This document shows, piece by piece, positions 45,372 to 54,013 of a stretch of 64,000 bases of DNA; position 1 is the first letter of the stretch, and each line of letters opens with the position of its first letter. The notes beneath the pieces are model-generated. The model was not told where the DNA came from, searched no databases, and saw only the letters and a list, made by a program, of their open reading frames with translations. The position numbers and the translations under genes are program-made. This DNA comes from Rickettsiales bacterium (GTDB lineage Bacteria > Pseudomonadota > Alphaproteobacteria > Rickettsiales > UBA998). Where the stretch lies: positions 511,472-575,471 of the forward strand of contig JAMWZD010000001.1 in NCBI GenBank assembly GCA_024304995.1, written 5' to 3'.

Positions 45372-46277
45372 ATGAAAATACGCGCCCTTCCCATTCTTGC
45401 CTGCCTGCCCTTTTTGCTTACCGCCTGTCAGGACGGCCACAGCATTATGGGGCTTGATAATGACAAAATCTTCGCCAGCCTCCCTGGTCCCAAAGTGGAC
45501 GGGATGGAAGGCAGCCTGCTGAAAAACGCAGAATTGATGGAAAAGAACGGCGAATATGAAAAAGCCATGCAGCTATATAAACAGCTGGTGGAAATGAATG
45601 ATGAAAATAATAATTATCTCCTGTCTCTCGCCACCAATCTTCGCCGCACAGGTGACATTGAAAATGCTGCCGCGACCTATGAATTACTGCTCAAACGTGA
45701 TCCAGACAATCTGGATGCGCTGGAAGGCAAAGGATTGCTGTATCTCTATGAAGGTGATTTTGACAAGGCAGGAAAAACGCTCACTCAGGTGCACCAGAAA
45801 GACAAGACCCGCTGGCGCACCTTAAACGGGCTTGGCATCTTGTTTGTAGAACGCGCAATGTATGATGAAGCGGTGGCGTATTTCAAAGAAGCGATCACCC
45901 ATAGTGAGCGCAATGTCACTATCCTGAACAATGTTGGGCTGACACACGCGATTAATGACAGCCCAGACAAAGCCATTGCTGCACTCGGCAAAGCGGTGGA
46001 TCTCGCACCTGCTAAAAGCCCGATCAAGCGTTCGGTGGAATTAAACCTTGCTATGGTGATGGGCATTTATGGGGATATGGAAGTGGCGGAAAAGCTGTTA
46101 AAGCAACATCTTCCAGAACCTGCCGTAGCCAATAATCTTGGGTTATTTGCCTATCTCGCCAAAGAAGAAAAGCTCGCCAAGAGTTATCTTAATATGGCGC
46201 TTGCCAGCAGCCCATATCATTATAAACGTGCATGGGAGAATCTTTCCACCATCACGCAAAACTCAGAAGGGCAATAA
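45372..46277 (+). CDS. TPR-repeat lipoprotein, TadD-like
   Basis: 301 residues. Signal peptide [19 protein letters not shown] with lipobox LTAC. Several tetratricopeptide repeats follow ([92 protein letters not shown]). This matches TadD, an outer-membrane-associated TPR lipoprotein of Tad pilus systems, but TPR lipoproteins are common, so the link rests on the TadE/TadG genes elsewhere in the window. It has a 105-bp spacer from divergent pyrB. Confidence 0.75.
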   Translation: MKIRALPILACLPFLLTACQDGHSIMGLDNDKIFASLPGPKVDGMEGSLLKNAELMEKNGEYEKAMQLYKQLVEMNDENNNYLLSLATNLRRTGDIENAAATYELLLKRDPDNLDALEGKGLLYLYEGDFDKAGKTLTQVHQKDKTRWRTLNGLGILFVERAMYDEAVAYFKEAITHSERNVTILNNVGLTHAINDSPDKAIAALGKAVDLAPAKSPIKRSVELNLAMVMGIYGDMEVAEKLLKQHLPEPAVANNLGLFAYLAKEEKLAKSYLNMALASSPYHYKRAWENLSTITQNSEGQ

Positions 46278-46282
46278 AGCAT

Positions 46283-46310
46283 TTGACAGCCACGTTTTTT
46301 TGATTATTAT
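46283..46310 (+). promoter_or_regulatory. Likely housekeeping promoter of rplU-rpmA
   Basis: A perfect TTGACA and TATTAT are 16 bases apart, ending about 32 bases before the rplU ATG. Confidence 0.75.
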
Positions 46311-46341
46311 GGCTGGCTCGAAGAAAACTCAGGATATTATT

Positions 46342-46641
46342 ATGTTTGCGATTGTAAAAGCAGGTGGAAAACAACATACCGTTCGCAACGGTGACGTGAT
46401 TAAGATCAATAAGATCGAAGGCAATGCTGGTGACACAGTAACGTTTGACGAAGTATTGGCTGCAAACGGCAAAGTGGGCGCACCATTGCTGGACAAGGCA
46501 ACCGTGAAAGCGGAGATTCTGGAACAGGGCCGTGATGACAAGATTATCATCTTCAAAAAGAAGCGTCGCCAGAATTACCGTCGTAAAAACGGTCATCGTC
46601 AATATATTACAACATTACGCATCACAGATATTGCTGCGTAA
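46342..46641 (+). CDS. rplU: 50S ribosomal protein L21
   Basis: 99 residues from ATG 46342, with CAGGA before it; longer open frames upstream run through the promoter and are rejected. The sequence [31 protein letters not shown] and [20 protein letters not shown] is L21. It binds 23S rRNA beside L20. First gene of the conserved pair with rpmA. Confidence 0.97.
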   Translation: MFAIVKAGGKQHTVRNGDVIKINKIEGNAGDTVTFDEVLAANGKVGAPLLDKATVKAEILEQGRDDKIIIFKKKRRQNYRRKNGHRQYITTLRITDIAA

Positions 46642-46672
46642 TTACAGAATTTACAGAATTTAGGAGAGAAAT

Positions 46673-46930
46673 ATGGCTCATAAGAAAGCAGGTGGTAGTT
46701 CCCGTAACGGTCGTGACTCGGCGGGTCGTCGTTTAGGCGCAAAGAAATTTGGCGGTGAATCCGTGATTCCTGGCAACATCATTATGCGCCAGCGTGGCAC
46801 AAAATTTTATCCTGGTCTGAATGTAGGCATGGGTAAAGACCACACACTATTTGCTCTTGTTGAAGGCAGCGTAAAATACACGCAAAAGCGTGGTGGACGT
46901 CAGTATATTTCTGTTGAAACTGCTGCTTAA
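46673..46930 (+). CDS. rpmA: 50S ribosomal protein L27
   Basis: 85 residues. The N-terminus [29 protein letters not shown] reaches into the peptidyl transferase centre. Preceded by GGAGAG, 31 bases after rplU, in the standard L21-L27 order. No N-terminal extension of the kind cleaved in Firmicutes. A strong terminator follows; obgE, often next, is not here. Confidence 0.97.
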   Translation: MAHKKAGGSSRNGRDSAGRRLGAKKFGGESVIPGNIIMRQRGTKFYPGLNVGMGKDHTLFALVEGSVKYTQKRGGRQYISVETAA

Positions 46931-46951
46931 TCTGCAACAATATAGTTTAAT

Positions 46952-46985
46952 AAAAAGGCTGCTTATCGCTAAGCAGCCTTTTTTG
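46952..46985 (+). terminator. Rho-independent terminator of rplU-rpmA
   Basis: AAAAAGGCTGCTTA / TAAGCAGCCTTTTTT is a near-perfect stem with a T run. Confidence 0.92.
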
Positions 46986-47065
46986 TTTAAATAATCATTG
47001 TTTTATATGTCTTTTTTTCGTAACGTGTAATACGAATTTAAAATGTAGTTACACATAAAAATAGT

Positions 47066-47227
47066 ATGATTGACTTTATCACCTTAAGCTATCTTTTCAC
47101 AGGGGCATTATTAATTATATTTTCTGCCGTTGTTGCCATATCGTACAGAAAATCAAAACGGCATTATATGCAACTACAGCGCAATATTGAACAGCTCAAA
47201 GAAAAGCGCACACCGCAAAATTCGTGA
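47066..47227 (+). CDS. ccmD: Heme exporter protein CcmD-like small membrane protein
   Basis: 53 residues, beginning MIDFITLSYLFTGALLIIF and ending in a basic, Gln/Lys-rich tail. One membrane helix (about 5-25) then YRKSKRHYMQLQRN. This size and layout, and the position directly before ccmE with a TGA/GTG overlap, identify it as CcmD, which helps release holo-CcmE from the CcmABC exporter. ccmABC are not in the window. The call depends mainly on position. Confidence 0.75.
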   Translation: MIDFITLSYLFTGALLIIFSAVVAISYRKSKRHYMQLQRNIEQLKEKRTPQNS

Positions 47228-47700
47228 AACAGAAACATCAGCGTCTCTTATTTCTAAGCATTGCCATCATCGCCATTGCCGCAATAGGTATATTATTACT
47301 GCGCAATCTGGAAGATTATATCGTTTATTTTTATTCTCCGAGTGACATTGCCTCTGCCCCACCAGCAGCGAAACAGAATATTCGCGCTGGCGGCATGGTG
47401 AAGACAGGTAGCGTCCGTCAGGAAGGTTCGGTATTATATTTCACATTAACGGATTATGCACATGACATTAATGTGCGCTACGCTGGCTCAGTGCCTTCCC
47501 TTTTCCGTGAAGAACAGGGCATAGTGGCAGAAGGCACCTATGATGGCACATTGTTTCAGGCAACCACCATATTAGCAAAGCATGATGAAAATTACATGCC
47601 GCCCGAAGTGGCAAAAACGGTTAAAAATGGTGATGTGAGCAGGAACGTTAAAGAAAACTGGAAAGACAACGCAGCTCAGACTATTAAAGCAGATGAATGA
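47224..47700 (+). CDS. ccmE: Cytochrome c maturation heme chaperone CcmE
   Basis: 158 residues from GTG 47224. Periplasmic, N-terminally anchored heme carrier. One membrane helix (8-27), then the OB-fold with RAGGMVKTGSVRQEG, VRYAGSVPSLFREEQGIVAEG, and the heme-attachment region LAKHDENYMPPEV with His120. The Tyr that assists heme binding is present four residues later. It overlaps ccmD at its start and ccmF at its stop (ATGA), so the run is an operon. Confidence 0.95.
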   Translation: MKQKHQRLLFLSIAIIAIAAIGILLLRNLEDYIVYFYSPSDIASAPPAAKQNIRAGGMVKTGSVRQEGSVLYFTLTDYAHDINVRYAGSVPSLFREEQGIVAEGTYDGTLFQATTILAKHDENYMPPEVAKTVKNGDVSRNVKENWKDNAAQTIKADE

Positions 47701-49649
47701 CCATAATTTTATCTGATATTGGCACAACATTGCTGCAAATTTCTCTGCTCATCTGTGTTGTGCAGGGGCTCATCCGCTTCCGCGCGAATCAAAAGCGCTC
47801 CCGTCAATGGCTGCCCGCGCTGGCAATCGGCAATTTCTTGACGCTAAGCGCTGCCTTTGCCACATTGATTTATGCGTTCGCCACATCCGATTTTAGCGTG
47901 CTGGCGGTCTATGAACATTCTCACAGCTTAAAACCATTGCTCTATAAAATCACGGGGAGCTGGGGTAATCATGAAGGGTCTATCCTGCTATGGTGTTGGG
48001 TAATGGCACTCTATAATATGGCGCTGGCAGTCACCCGCCAGCCCGTTGACCAAAATATACGCTGCACTGCCCTCACCGCTTTTGGCTGGATGCAGGCAGC
48101 CTTTATCAGCTATACCACATTTACGTCCAATCCGTTTGGCCTGATTTTTCCTGCCCCTTCAGAAGGCAGTGGGTTAAATCCGTTATTGCAGGATATTGGT
48201 CTGGCCATTCACCCTCCTTTGCTTTATTTGGGCTATATCGGTTTTGCAGCCTGTTTTGCGTTGTGTCTGGGCATTCTGAAACATTCAGATGGCACGCGGG
48301 AAACGCTGAAAAAGCACGCAATCATCCTGCATCCGTGGCTTTTGCTGCCGTGGTCTGCCCTCACTTTCGGCATTGGGCTGGGAAGCTGGTGGGCATATCG
48401 TGAATTGGGCTGGGGAGGCTGGTGGTTCTGGGATCCTGTAGAAAATGCATCATTTTTGCCGTGGCTGGCAGGCACGGCGTTGTTTCACTGCAATACGGTC
48501 ATGCGCCGCACGGGCAATTTTGCGCGCTGGGTGTTACTGCTCTGCCTCATCACCTTTATTTTGTCTATGATGGGTACATTTCTGGTGCGTTCAGGCATCC
48601 TCACCTCTGTGCATAGCTTTGCCAACGACCCCGAACGGGGATTGAGCATTCTAGCAATGATAACAGCACTTTCAGCTTATGCATTATATGCCTATTGGCG
48701 CTACAGCCCAAACATCGCCCCATCTGACAAGCTGGCTGTTAAAAGCGTTGCAATGATGATTCTGGTCAATAATATGATATTGCTTATCAGCGTGGTGATG
48801 ATATTGCTGGCAATGCTCTACCCTTTGATCATGGAAGCACTAGAGGCGGGGCTGGTGTCGATTGGCGCGGAATATTATCAGGCAAGTTTCAGGCTTCTGT
48901 CCATCCCCCTGCTCATTGGCTGCAGCCTTTCCTTCTTCCTTCCCTATGCGCCAAACAGCCGCCTCGACTCCTCACGACTTAACATAACGCTGATAGCCAG
49001 TGCAATTATCACGATTGCGATCATACTTATCTCAGATGATCCTACATTGCTTTATGGCGCTGGACTTTTTATCAGCATCTGGCTGATGCTCAGCGTGATT
49101 ACCAGCACCATGTCTATGGCAAAAAAAGGGGTAAACCTACAGCGCATCGCCGCAATGGCGCTGGGGCATTTTGCGCTTGCCTGTTTTGCGCTTGCGGCAA
49201 CGATAAACGTAAAATATATGCGCGAATATGAGATTGTGACGGGCAAGGATGTGATAAACACATTTGATGGATATGAAGCGGTGATCAGCGAACTGGATTA
49301 TGGTCATGGTGAAAATTACATCTCTCGAAATGCAACCATTGCCCTGCAATACGATCAGCAACGCCTGATGCTGTTTCCTGAAGAACGCTATTATCCTGTT
49401 GCAAAACAATTCACCAGCGAAGCTTACATTAAAAGTTTTTTAACATACGACTTATATGCTACGGTAACAAAAGCAGCTTTGCAGGACACAGACATGCAGG
49501 AAAAAGGCGGAATAGACCGTTCTGACACACAGTTTCAGTTGCGTATTATGCGCAACCCCCTCATGTTACTTTTATGGTTTTCTGTAACATTACTGGCAAT
49601 TTCAGGGCTTGTTGCTGCATATCAGAACAAAAGGCAACAACATGATTGA
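47697..49649 (+). CDS. ccmF: Heme lyase subunit CcmF
   Basis: 650 residues, polytopic. Ligates heme to apocytochrome c with CcmH. The tryptophan-rich signature GWGGWWFWDPVENASFLPWLAGTALFH is present near residue 235, along with WGNHEGSILLWCWV and conserved His in the helices (for example HPPLLYLGY). The length is normal. It overlaps ccmE by 4 bases and the next gene by 8 bases. No ccmH is apparent nearby. Confidence 0.96.
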   Translation: MTIILSDIGTTLLQISLLICVVQGLIRFRANQKRSRQWLPALAIGNFLTLSAAFATLIYAFATSDFSVLAVYEHSHSLKPLLYKITGSWGNHEGSILLWCWVMALYNMALAVTRQPVDQNIRCTALTAFGWMQAAFISYTTFTSNPFGLIFPAPSEGSGLNPLLQDIGLAIHPPLLYLGYIGFAACFALCLGILKHSDGTRETLKKHAIILHPWLLLPWSALTFGIGLGSWWAYRELGWGGWWFWDPVENASFLPWLAGTALFHCNTVMRRTGNFARWVLLLCLITFILSMMGTFLVRSGILTSVHSFANDPERGLSILAMITALSAYALYAYWRYSPNIAPSDKLAVKSVAMMILVNNMILLISVVMILLAMLYPLIMEALEAGLVSIGAEYYQASFRLLSIPLLIGCSLSFFLPYAPNSRLDSSRLNITLIASAIITIAIILISDDPTLLYGAGLFISIWLMLSVITSTMSMAKKGVNLQRIAAMALGHFALACFALAATINVKYMREYEIVTGKDVINTFDGYEAVISELDYGHGENYISRNATIALQYDQQRLMLFPEERYYPVAKQFTSEAYIKSFLTYDLYATVTKAALQDTDMQEKGGIDRSDTQFQLRIMRNPLMLLLWFSVTLLAISGLVAAYQNKRQQHD

Positions 49650-50259
49650 AATTCGCTATATCTCCCCTGTGCGCTATCCCGATGGGTGGGAACGCACTGC
49701 CCCCACCACTGCACGCATTGATCAGAATTTTGCAAAAAATATTTCTATTGAAGATGCACTGCGTTACCTGCAGGAAGAGCTGGAGCAGTTAAAAGCACAT
49801 AAAGCGATATTATTCAGCAATTACGATAATCTTCATAATAGTCGATCTCGCAGCAAGCGCGGTCATTCTGAAGGTGTTACTCTGGAATTTTCAGTGGGCG
49901 ACACCACTGCGCATATTGCGTGCGATAAATGGTATTATGTTCAGCAGAATATCTATGCGCTGCATCTGGCACTGCGCCAGTTTCATCTGTTTGAAGAATG
50001 GGGCATTGCAACCTCTGAATTCATGATTAAACGTTTCTCTGCCGATGAAAAACAACATGAAGAAAGCGCGCATCTGGCAGATGATCGCAACAGAAGAGAA
50101 CTGGACGCACCGTGGCGACGACTGCTAGGGCTGGGTGAAACAGCAACTCTGGAAGATGCTAATGCGATTTACCGCAGCAGAGCCAAAAAAGTGGCAAATG
50201 ATGAGGCTGCATTAATAGAACTGAACAAAGCGATTGAAAAAGCACGTTCCTGCTTATAA
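49642..50259 (+). CDS. Unknown protein with degenerate J-domain-like C-terminus, in the ccm operon
   Basis: 205 residues from ATG 49642, which overlaps the ccmF stop. N-terminal part is unknown (ISIEDALRYLQEELEQLKAHKAILFSNYDN; QQNIYALHLALRQFHLFEEWG). The last 45 residues, APWRRLLGLGETATLEDANAIYRSRAKKVAND, have the helix pattern of a DnaJ domain, but the HPD tripeptide needed to stimulate Hsp70 is missing. The tight overlap with ccmF and the spacing before ccmG suggest a role in, or co-expression with, cytochrome c maturation. Otherwise not recognised. Confidence 0.7.
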   Translation: MIEIRYISPVRYPDGWERTAPTTARIDQNFAKNISIEDALRYLQEELEQLKAHKAILFSNYDNLHNSRSRSKRGHSEGVTLEFSVGDTTAHIACDKWYYVQQNIYALHLALRQFHLFEEWGIATSEFMIKRFSADEKQHEESAHLADDRNRRELDAPWRRLLGLGETATLEDANAIYRSRAKKVANDEAALIELNKAIEKARSCL

Positions 50260-50269
50260 ATTAGAAGCT

Positions 50270-50788
50270 ATGTGGCGCGCAATTCCAGGCATCCTGTTTC
50301 TAATAATTATCTGCTTTCTGTTTTTTGTGACCTTCAACAAAGGAACACGTGAAAGCGGCGTGGAACTTATTGGCAAGAAAGCACCTGCTTTGGTAACTAA
50401 TTCTATAGCAGCCTACACATCCGTGCCTTCCAGCGACATTGCTTTTAAACATCGCTATACCTTAGTGAATTTTTTTGCTTCCTGGTGCACTCCCTGTTTA
50501 GCTGAACACGCTTTTTTAAAAGAATTAGCCCAACAAAAAGACATCACAATAGTCGGTATTGCATGGCGTGATTCTGAAAAAAACATCACAAAAATGCTTA
50601 AAGAACATGGCAACCCTTATGATTATGTCGGTATTGACAATATGGATGCCACTGCCTCTCAATATGGGGTAAAAGGGTTGCCTGAATCCTATCTGATCAA
50701 TCCTGAAGGTATGATTATTGAAATGCATCAGGGACCATTAGTGCCAGAAACCATCAAAGAAAAAATCCTGCCCTATTTGCAAAATTAA
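50270..50788 (+). CDS. ccmG: Thioredoxin-like CcmG/DsbE thiol-disulfide protein
   Basis: 172 residues from ATG 50270 (an upstream TTG lies inside the previous gene). An N-terminal membrane anchor (IPGILFLIIICFLFFVTF) is followed by a periplasmic thioredoxin domain with active site FASWCTPCLAEH, typical of CcmG, and the cis-Pro region GVKGLPESYLI. It reduces the disulfide of apocytochrome c. Position after ccmF fits this. Ends in an AT-rich spacer with an inverted repeat. Confidence 0.92.
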   Translation: MWRAIPGILFLIIICFLFFVTFNKGTRESGVELIGKKAPALVTNSIAAYTSVPSSDIAFKHRYTLVNFFASWCTPCLAEHAFLKELAQQKDITIVGIAWRDSEKNITKMLKEHGNPYDYVGIDNMDATASQYGVKGLPESYLINPEGMIIEMHQGPLVPETIKEKILPYLQN

Positions 50789-50837
50789 AGGTTGCTAACA
50801 ATATATTTAAGCGATATAAAACAATTATATCTTTTCT

Positions 50838-50853
50838 TCATACGAATGTATGA
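50838..50853. promoter_or_regulatory. Inverted repeat, possible operator for the XRE regulator
   Basis: TCATAC-GAAT-GTATGA is a perfect 6-bp inverted repeat with a four-base spacer, about 90 bases upstream of the XRE gene. Autoregulation is a guess. Confidence 0.4.
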
Positions 50854-50940
50854 TGTTACCCAATGCAGGTAAAAAATTAGTTATATCCCCGAGAAAGCGG
50901 GAACGGCTTTTCATTGTTGTTTATTTCTCAAAACAGAATT

Positions 50941-51222
50941 ATGACTAGACCAAAGAAAAACACCGTCCAAAACACTGATTCTCCTTTTAAAAAATTGAGG
51001 CTATTTGTAAAAAAAACTCAAGAACAACTAGCAAAAGAAATCGGCGTTGCCGTCTCAACCATCCGTAGATGGGAAAAGGGACAGGCGGAACCAACATTTA
51101 CCGTGCAACAAATGTTAGATTTTTGCGAGTCAATAGATACAAATTTCTATGACCTTCCTAAATCTTTGTTACCTGTTGACAAACAAAATCAAAACCATGA
51201 TAACGATGTGAAAGCTGCATAA
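50941..51222 (+). CDS. XRE-family transcriptional regulator
   Basis: 93 residues from ATG 50941. A helix-turn-helix of the Cro/C1 type: KLRLFVKKTQEQLAKEIGVAVSTIRRWEKGQAEPTFT, with the second and third helices around LAKEIGVAVSTIRRWE. The N-terminus is basic and Lys/Asn-rich; a short polar tail follows. Small, stand-alone regulator; no phage or toxin gene is next to it. It terminates at a hairpin shared with lspA. Confidence 0.85.
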   Translation: MTRPKKNTVQNTDSPFKKLRLFVKKTQEQLAKEIGVAVSTIRRWEKGQAEPTFTVQQMLDFCESIDTNFYDLPKSLLPVDKQNQNHDNDVKAA

Positions 51223-51256
51223 GCATCTTTTATAAAACGTATCAATTTTAGATTTT

Positions 51257-51285
51257 AAAACCTGCTAATCAGCAGGTTTTTTTTT
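51257..51285. terminator. Rho-independent terminator overlapping the lspA stop
   Basis: AAACCTGCT / AGCAGGTTT with nine T on the plus strand ends the XRE transcript. The last codons and TAG of convergent lspA are inside the stem. Confidence 0.9.
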
Positions 51286-51732
51286 GCGCAGCTCACACCA
51301 GAGCAGACCAATCACGCCGCAAACAATCGCCATATCTGCCACGTTGAACGCTGGGTAATGCCAGCCATTCACATGAAAATCAAAAAAATCTGCCACTGCG
51401 CCATAATGAAAGCGGTCTATTACATTGCCCAGCGCCCCGCCAATCACCATGCCATAGGCAGTAATATGCAGCTTATTATAGGCATCCTTGCTCATGTGCC
51501 ATAGCAAGCCGCAGATGATTACACTCATCGCCACCAGAAACCATTTGGCGTTCATGCCAGAAAACATGCCAAAGCTCACCCCGTAATTCCATACCATCAC
51601 CAGATTGAAAAATGAAGTCACTTCAATGGGGGATTGGGTGGGCATATCCATGACTGATACCAGATAATATTTACTTGCCTGATCCAGTGCAATCATCAGT
51701 AATGCAATTAGTAACATGGAAATGCGGTTCAT
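51265..51732 (-). CDS. lspA: Lipoprotein signal peptidase
   Basis: 155 residues. Inner-membrane aspartic peptidase that removes the signal peptide of prolipoproteins. Four helices, with the catalytic Asp pair in GNVIDRFHYGAVADFFDFH and FNVADMAI. DQASKYYL near the start is also conserved. AGAGG precedes the ATG within the ribF coding end, and the start overlaps the ribF stop by 4 bases. The window encodes several lipoproteins that would be substrates. Confidence 0.96.
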   Translation of the reverse strand: MNRISMLLIALLMIALDQASKYYLVSVMDMPTQSPIEVTSFFNLVMVWNYGVSFGMFSGMNAKWFLVAMSVIICGLLWHMSKDAYNKLHITAYGMVIGGALGNVIDRFHYGAVADFFDFHVNGWHYPAFNVADMAIVCGVIGLLWCELRKKKPAD

Positions 51733-52700
51733 GACGCTGCCTCTGAATAAGTCGTGTGAAATGCTTTTGCCTGCAGAATATCGCGTGCGATCTGTTCTTT
51801 TAATGTCTCAGCATTGTCAAATGTCTGTTCACTGCGCACAAAATGCAGCAAACGCACGCGCACATATTGTCCATAAATGTCTCCCACCTCTTCAAATGCG
51901 TGCAGTTCCAGCCGTGGCATATTGCCGCCAAAGGTGGGGGAAATGCCGAAATTTGCAATGCCCACTTGCCATTGTGGTGGATGGCTAACGCAATCTGGAC
52001 TGGCGACAATAGCATATTGCACCGCATAAACACCATGTTTGGGTGGATGCAGCGCTTCAGAAAATGCGATGTTTGCTGTCGGTGCGCCCATCCTTCTGCC
52101 GCGTTTTTCACCATGTTGAATCCTGCCATATATCTGATATGGCCGTCCCAACATGCGGTTTGCCTGCGCAATTTCCCCGTCACTCAAAGCAGAGCGGATT
52201 TTGCTGGAAGATATGGTTTCTTCATTGCATTGCTGTGCGCCGATGGAATGCACGATGAATCCGTACCGTTCACCCGCTTCGCGGAGCATGGAAATGGTTC
52301 CGCGGCGTTTGGCTCCAAAACAGAAATCATGCCCCACTGTGATGGAAGTAACGTTTAATGCATCCACCAGAATATCCTGAATAAAATTGTCTGCGCTCAT
52401 TGCGGCAAGTGCCTTGTTGAATGGCAGCACCAGCATAGCATTAATTCCGTAGGCTTTGATGCGGCGGCATTTAATATGGAACGGGTCAATCGCCCGTGGT
52501 TCGTCTTTTTGTGAGAAAAACGCGCGGGGATGAGGGTGAAAGGTCATCGCCATAGCAGGCACATCTTCCTGCTGCGCATAACGCACCGCATTTTTCAGCA
52601 ATGCCTGATGCCCCAGATGCACCCCATCAAAATTGCCAATCGCCAGAGCAGCGCGCTGATATTCAGGCGGGATATGATGAGCTGTTCGCAATATTCGCAT
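51729..52700 (-). CDS. ribF: Bifunctional riboflavin kinase/FMN adenylyltransferase
   Basis: 323 residues. The N-terminal FAD synthetase domain has AIGNFDGVHLGHQALL, TFHPHPRAFF and GHDFCFGAKRRG; the C-terminal kinase domain has GRPYQIYGRIQHGEKRGRRMGAPTANIAF and NFGISPTFGG. Makes FMN and FAD from riboflavin. It precedes lspA with a 4-base overlap, a conserved order in many bacteria (often ribF-ileS-lspA, here without ileS). Confidence 0.95.
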   Translation of the reverse strand: MRILRTAHHIPPEYQRAALAIGNFDGVHLGHQALLKNAVRYAQQEDVPAMAMTFHPHPRAFFSQKDEPRAIDPFHIKCRRIKAYGINAMLVLPFNKALAAMSADNFIQDILVDALNVTSITVGHDFCFGAKRRGTISMLREAGERYGFIVHSIGAQQCNEETISSSKIRSALSDGEIAQANRMLGRPYQIYGRIQHGEKRGRRMGAPTANIAFSEALHPPKHGVYAVQYAIVASPDCVSHPPQWQVGIANFGISPTFGGNMPRLELHAFEEVGDIYGQYVRVRLLHFVRSEQTFDNAETLKEQIARDILQAKAFHTTYSEAAS

Positions 52701-52772
52701 GAATGGTTATATAGTGGATATTTCATGGTATGTCATGCGACATTTCTACCAGCAGAATCTTATTGAAATAAA

Positions 52773-53186
52773 ATGTTTTATATCTATATTCAAGATTATC
52801 CTTATATTTTGCGCATGCGCATTATTCAGATTATGTACTTATTGTACAAACTTATTCAATACGCTTTAAAGCGAATACACAACAAACCTGATATTTGTTA
52901 CAAACTAGATCAAGTACAGCAGCATAACACTGCTTTAATGGCAGCTATTGTTTTCATTATATTTACAGCTGCATTATATATTTCGATGATTCAAATGTTA
53001 GCGGATGATTCATTAAAATATTACTATCCTAGTAAGGAACAAAAGGTTTTTCTAGAAAACCATCAGAACATGATAAAATTGTTTTTGCAGCTTTGCAAAA
53101 TTTATTTTGCGCTAATACCTATTGTTTTAGCGACTATTTTCATATCATGGTGGCGTCTATATTATCTTATCAATTTATGTAAATAA
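52773..53186 (+). CDS. Hypothetical membrane protein, 137 aa
   Basis: Not recognised. Rich in Ile, Tyr and Leu. Two clear membrane helices: LMAAIVFIIFTAALYISMI near 55-73 and FALIPIVLATIFISWWRLYYL near 111-131. The N-terminal 50 residues are basic and aromatic. AT-rich, unlike neighbouring ribF. It ends at a hairpin terminator shared with the convergent DUF2335 gene. Confidence 0.6.
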   Translation: MFYIYIQDYPYILRMRIIQIMYLLYKLIQYALKRIHNKPDICYKLDQVQQHNTALMAAIVFIIFTAALYISMIQMLADDSLKYYYPSKEQKVFLENHQNMIKLFLQLCKIYFALIPIVLATIFISWWRLYYLINLCK

Positions 53187-53192
53187 TCATTC

Positions 53193-53226
53193 AATCTCTC
53201 TTTGCAGAAGCAATGAGAGATTTTTT
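53193..53226. terminator. Rho-independent terminator between convergent genes
   Basis: AATCTCTC / GAGAGATT with a T run on the plus strand; it reaches the stop region of the DUF2335 gene. Confidence 0.85.
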
Positions 53227-53695
53227 AATCCGCATCTTTATTTTCAGGTAAATCCTTTTCCTTCACGGGGCGGTAGCTGGTGCGCATTTGGGGTTTGCTG
53301 AAGAGTGGTCGCCCGCCAATGGTTTTTGCGTAAACCCAGACCACGCCAGACATCACGATGATCGCCATGCCGAACACCCAGATGAACGCTGCAATCGCAG
53401 AAGACCCATAAATGCCAATAATGCTGGCAGAGACGAAAATGCTCACACAAATGAGAAAGCCTAAAATCTGCCCCAGCAGGCTGGTGGCGTGGTGGGTGCG
53501 CAGTGCTTTTTCTTCCCAGCGGTGGCGGTGTTCCTGTTCTGCTACAAACATATCCATAATCTGTTTTGCAGACCCTTCCACCACATAATCATAGCTTTCC
53601 AACAATTCAGGTGATGGCAGCACATCAATATTCTTGCGTGGCGCACGGGGTTTCGGTTTGTTTCGATTATTGTTATTATAGGGAGTATTATTCAT
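53225..53695 (-). CDS. DUF2335 membrane protein
   Basis: 156 residues. The pattern LPSPELLESYDYVVEGSAKQIMDMFVAEQEHRHRWEEKAL, then two hydrophobic helices (LLGQILGFLICVSIFVSASIIGIYG; AAFIWVFGMAIIVMSGVVWVYA), matches DUF2335, predicted inner-membrane proteins of unknown function often found in phage- or island-linked spots. GGAGAGG lies 9 bases before the start, inside the small upstream gene, with which it overlaps by 8 bases. Confidence 0.82.
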   Translation of the reverse strand: MNNTPYNNNNRNKPKPRAPRKNIDVLPSPELLESYDYVVEGSAKQIMDMFVAEQEHRHRWEEKALRTHHATSLLGQILGFLICVSIFVSASIIGIYGSSAIAAFIWVFGMAIIVMSGVVWVYAKTIGGRPLFSKPQMRTSYRPVKEKDLPENKDAD

Positions 53696-53867
53696 CGTGA
53701 TAGCCCTCTCCTTCTGTCAGCGCGGCTTCCACATCCTTGCCGATTTTGAGCCAGTCACCGCGAAACGCCTCACCAGATTTATAGTGCGGGTAACGGTAAA
53801 GCGGGGCGGACGTGAATGAAAAACACGACACCATGCCAAGTAATACACCTCGAATAAAAGTCATCAT
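53688..53867 (-). CDS. Small protein, 59 aa, coupled to DUF2335 gene
   Basis: An open frame from ATG 53867 (or the next ATG at 53864) encodes 59 residues: a hydrophobic N-terminus (MMTFIRGVLLGMVSCFSF, possible signal peptide or anchor) and then PLYRYPHYKSGEAFRGDW and an acidic end EGEGYHDE. It overlaps the DUF2335 start by 8 bases, and the DUF2335 ribosome site lies inside it, which argues for coupled translation. No family known. Confidence 0.55.
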   Translation of the reverse strand: MMTFIRGVLLGMVSCFSFTSAPLYRYPHYKSGEAFRGDWLKIGKDVEAALTEGEGYHDE

Positions 53868-53925
53868 AATATTAAAATACGTGAGTTAAATGAAAAAGAC
53901 AAGCTATTGCATAGATATGCCATTT

Positions 53926-54004
53926 GTCATTCTGAACAAGGTGAAGAATCCATCTCTCCGCTGGGTGCAAGAATTTCTGGATATTTCGCTTTGCTCAATA
54001 TGAC
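53926..54004. repeat. About 79-bp dispersed repeat with GTCATTCTG ends (copy 4)
   Basis: Begins GTCATTCTGAACAAGGTGAA and ends TTTCGCTTTGCTCAATATGAC. Contains GAATCCATCTCTCCGC, the same core as copies 2 and 3. Lies 9 bases beyond the end of the gene at 54014. Confidence 0.85.
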
Positions 54005-54013
54005 ATGGCACTA

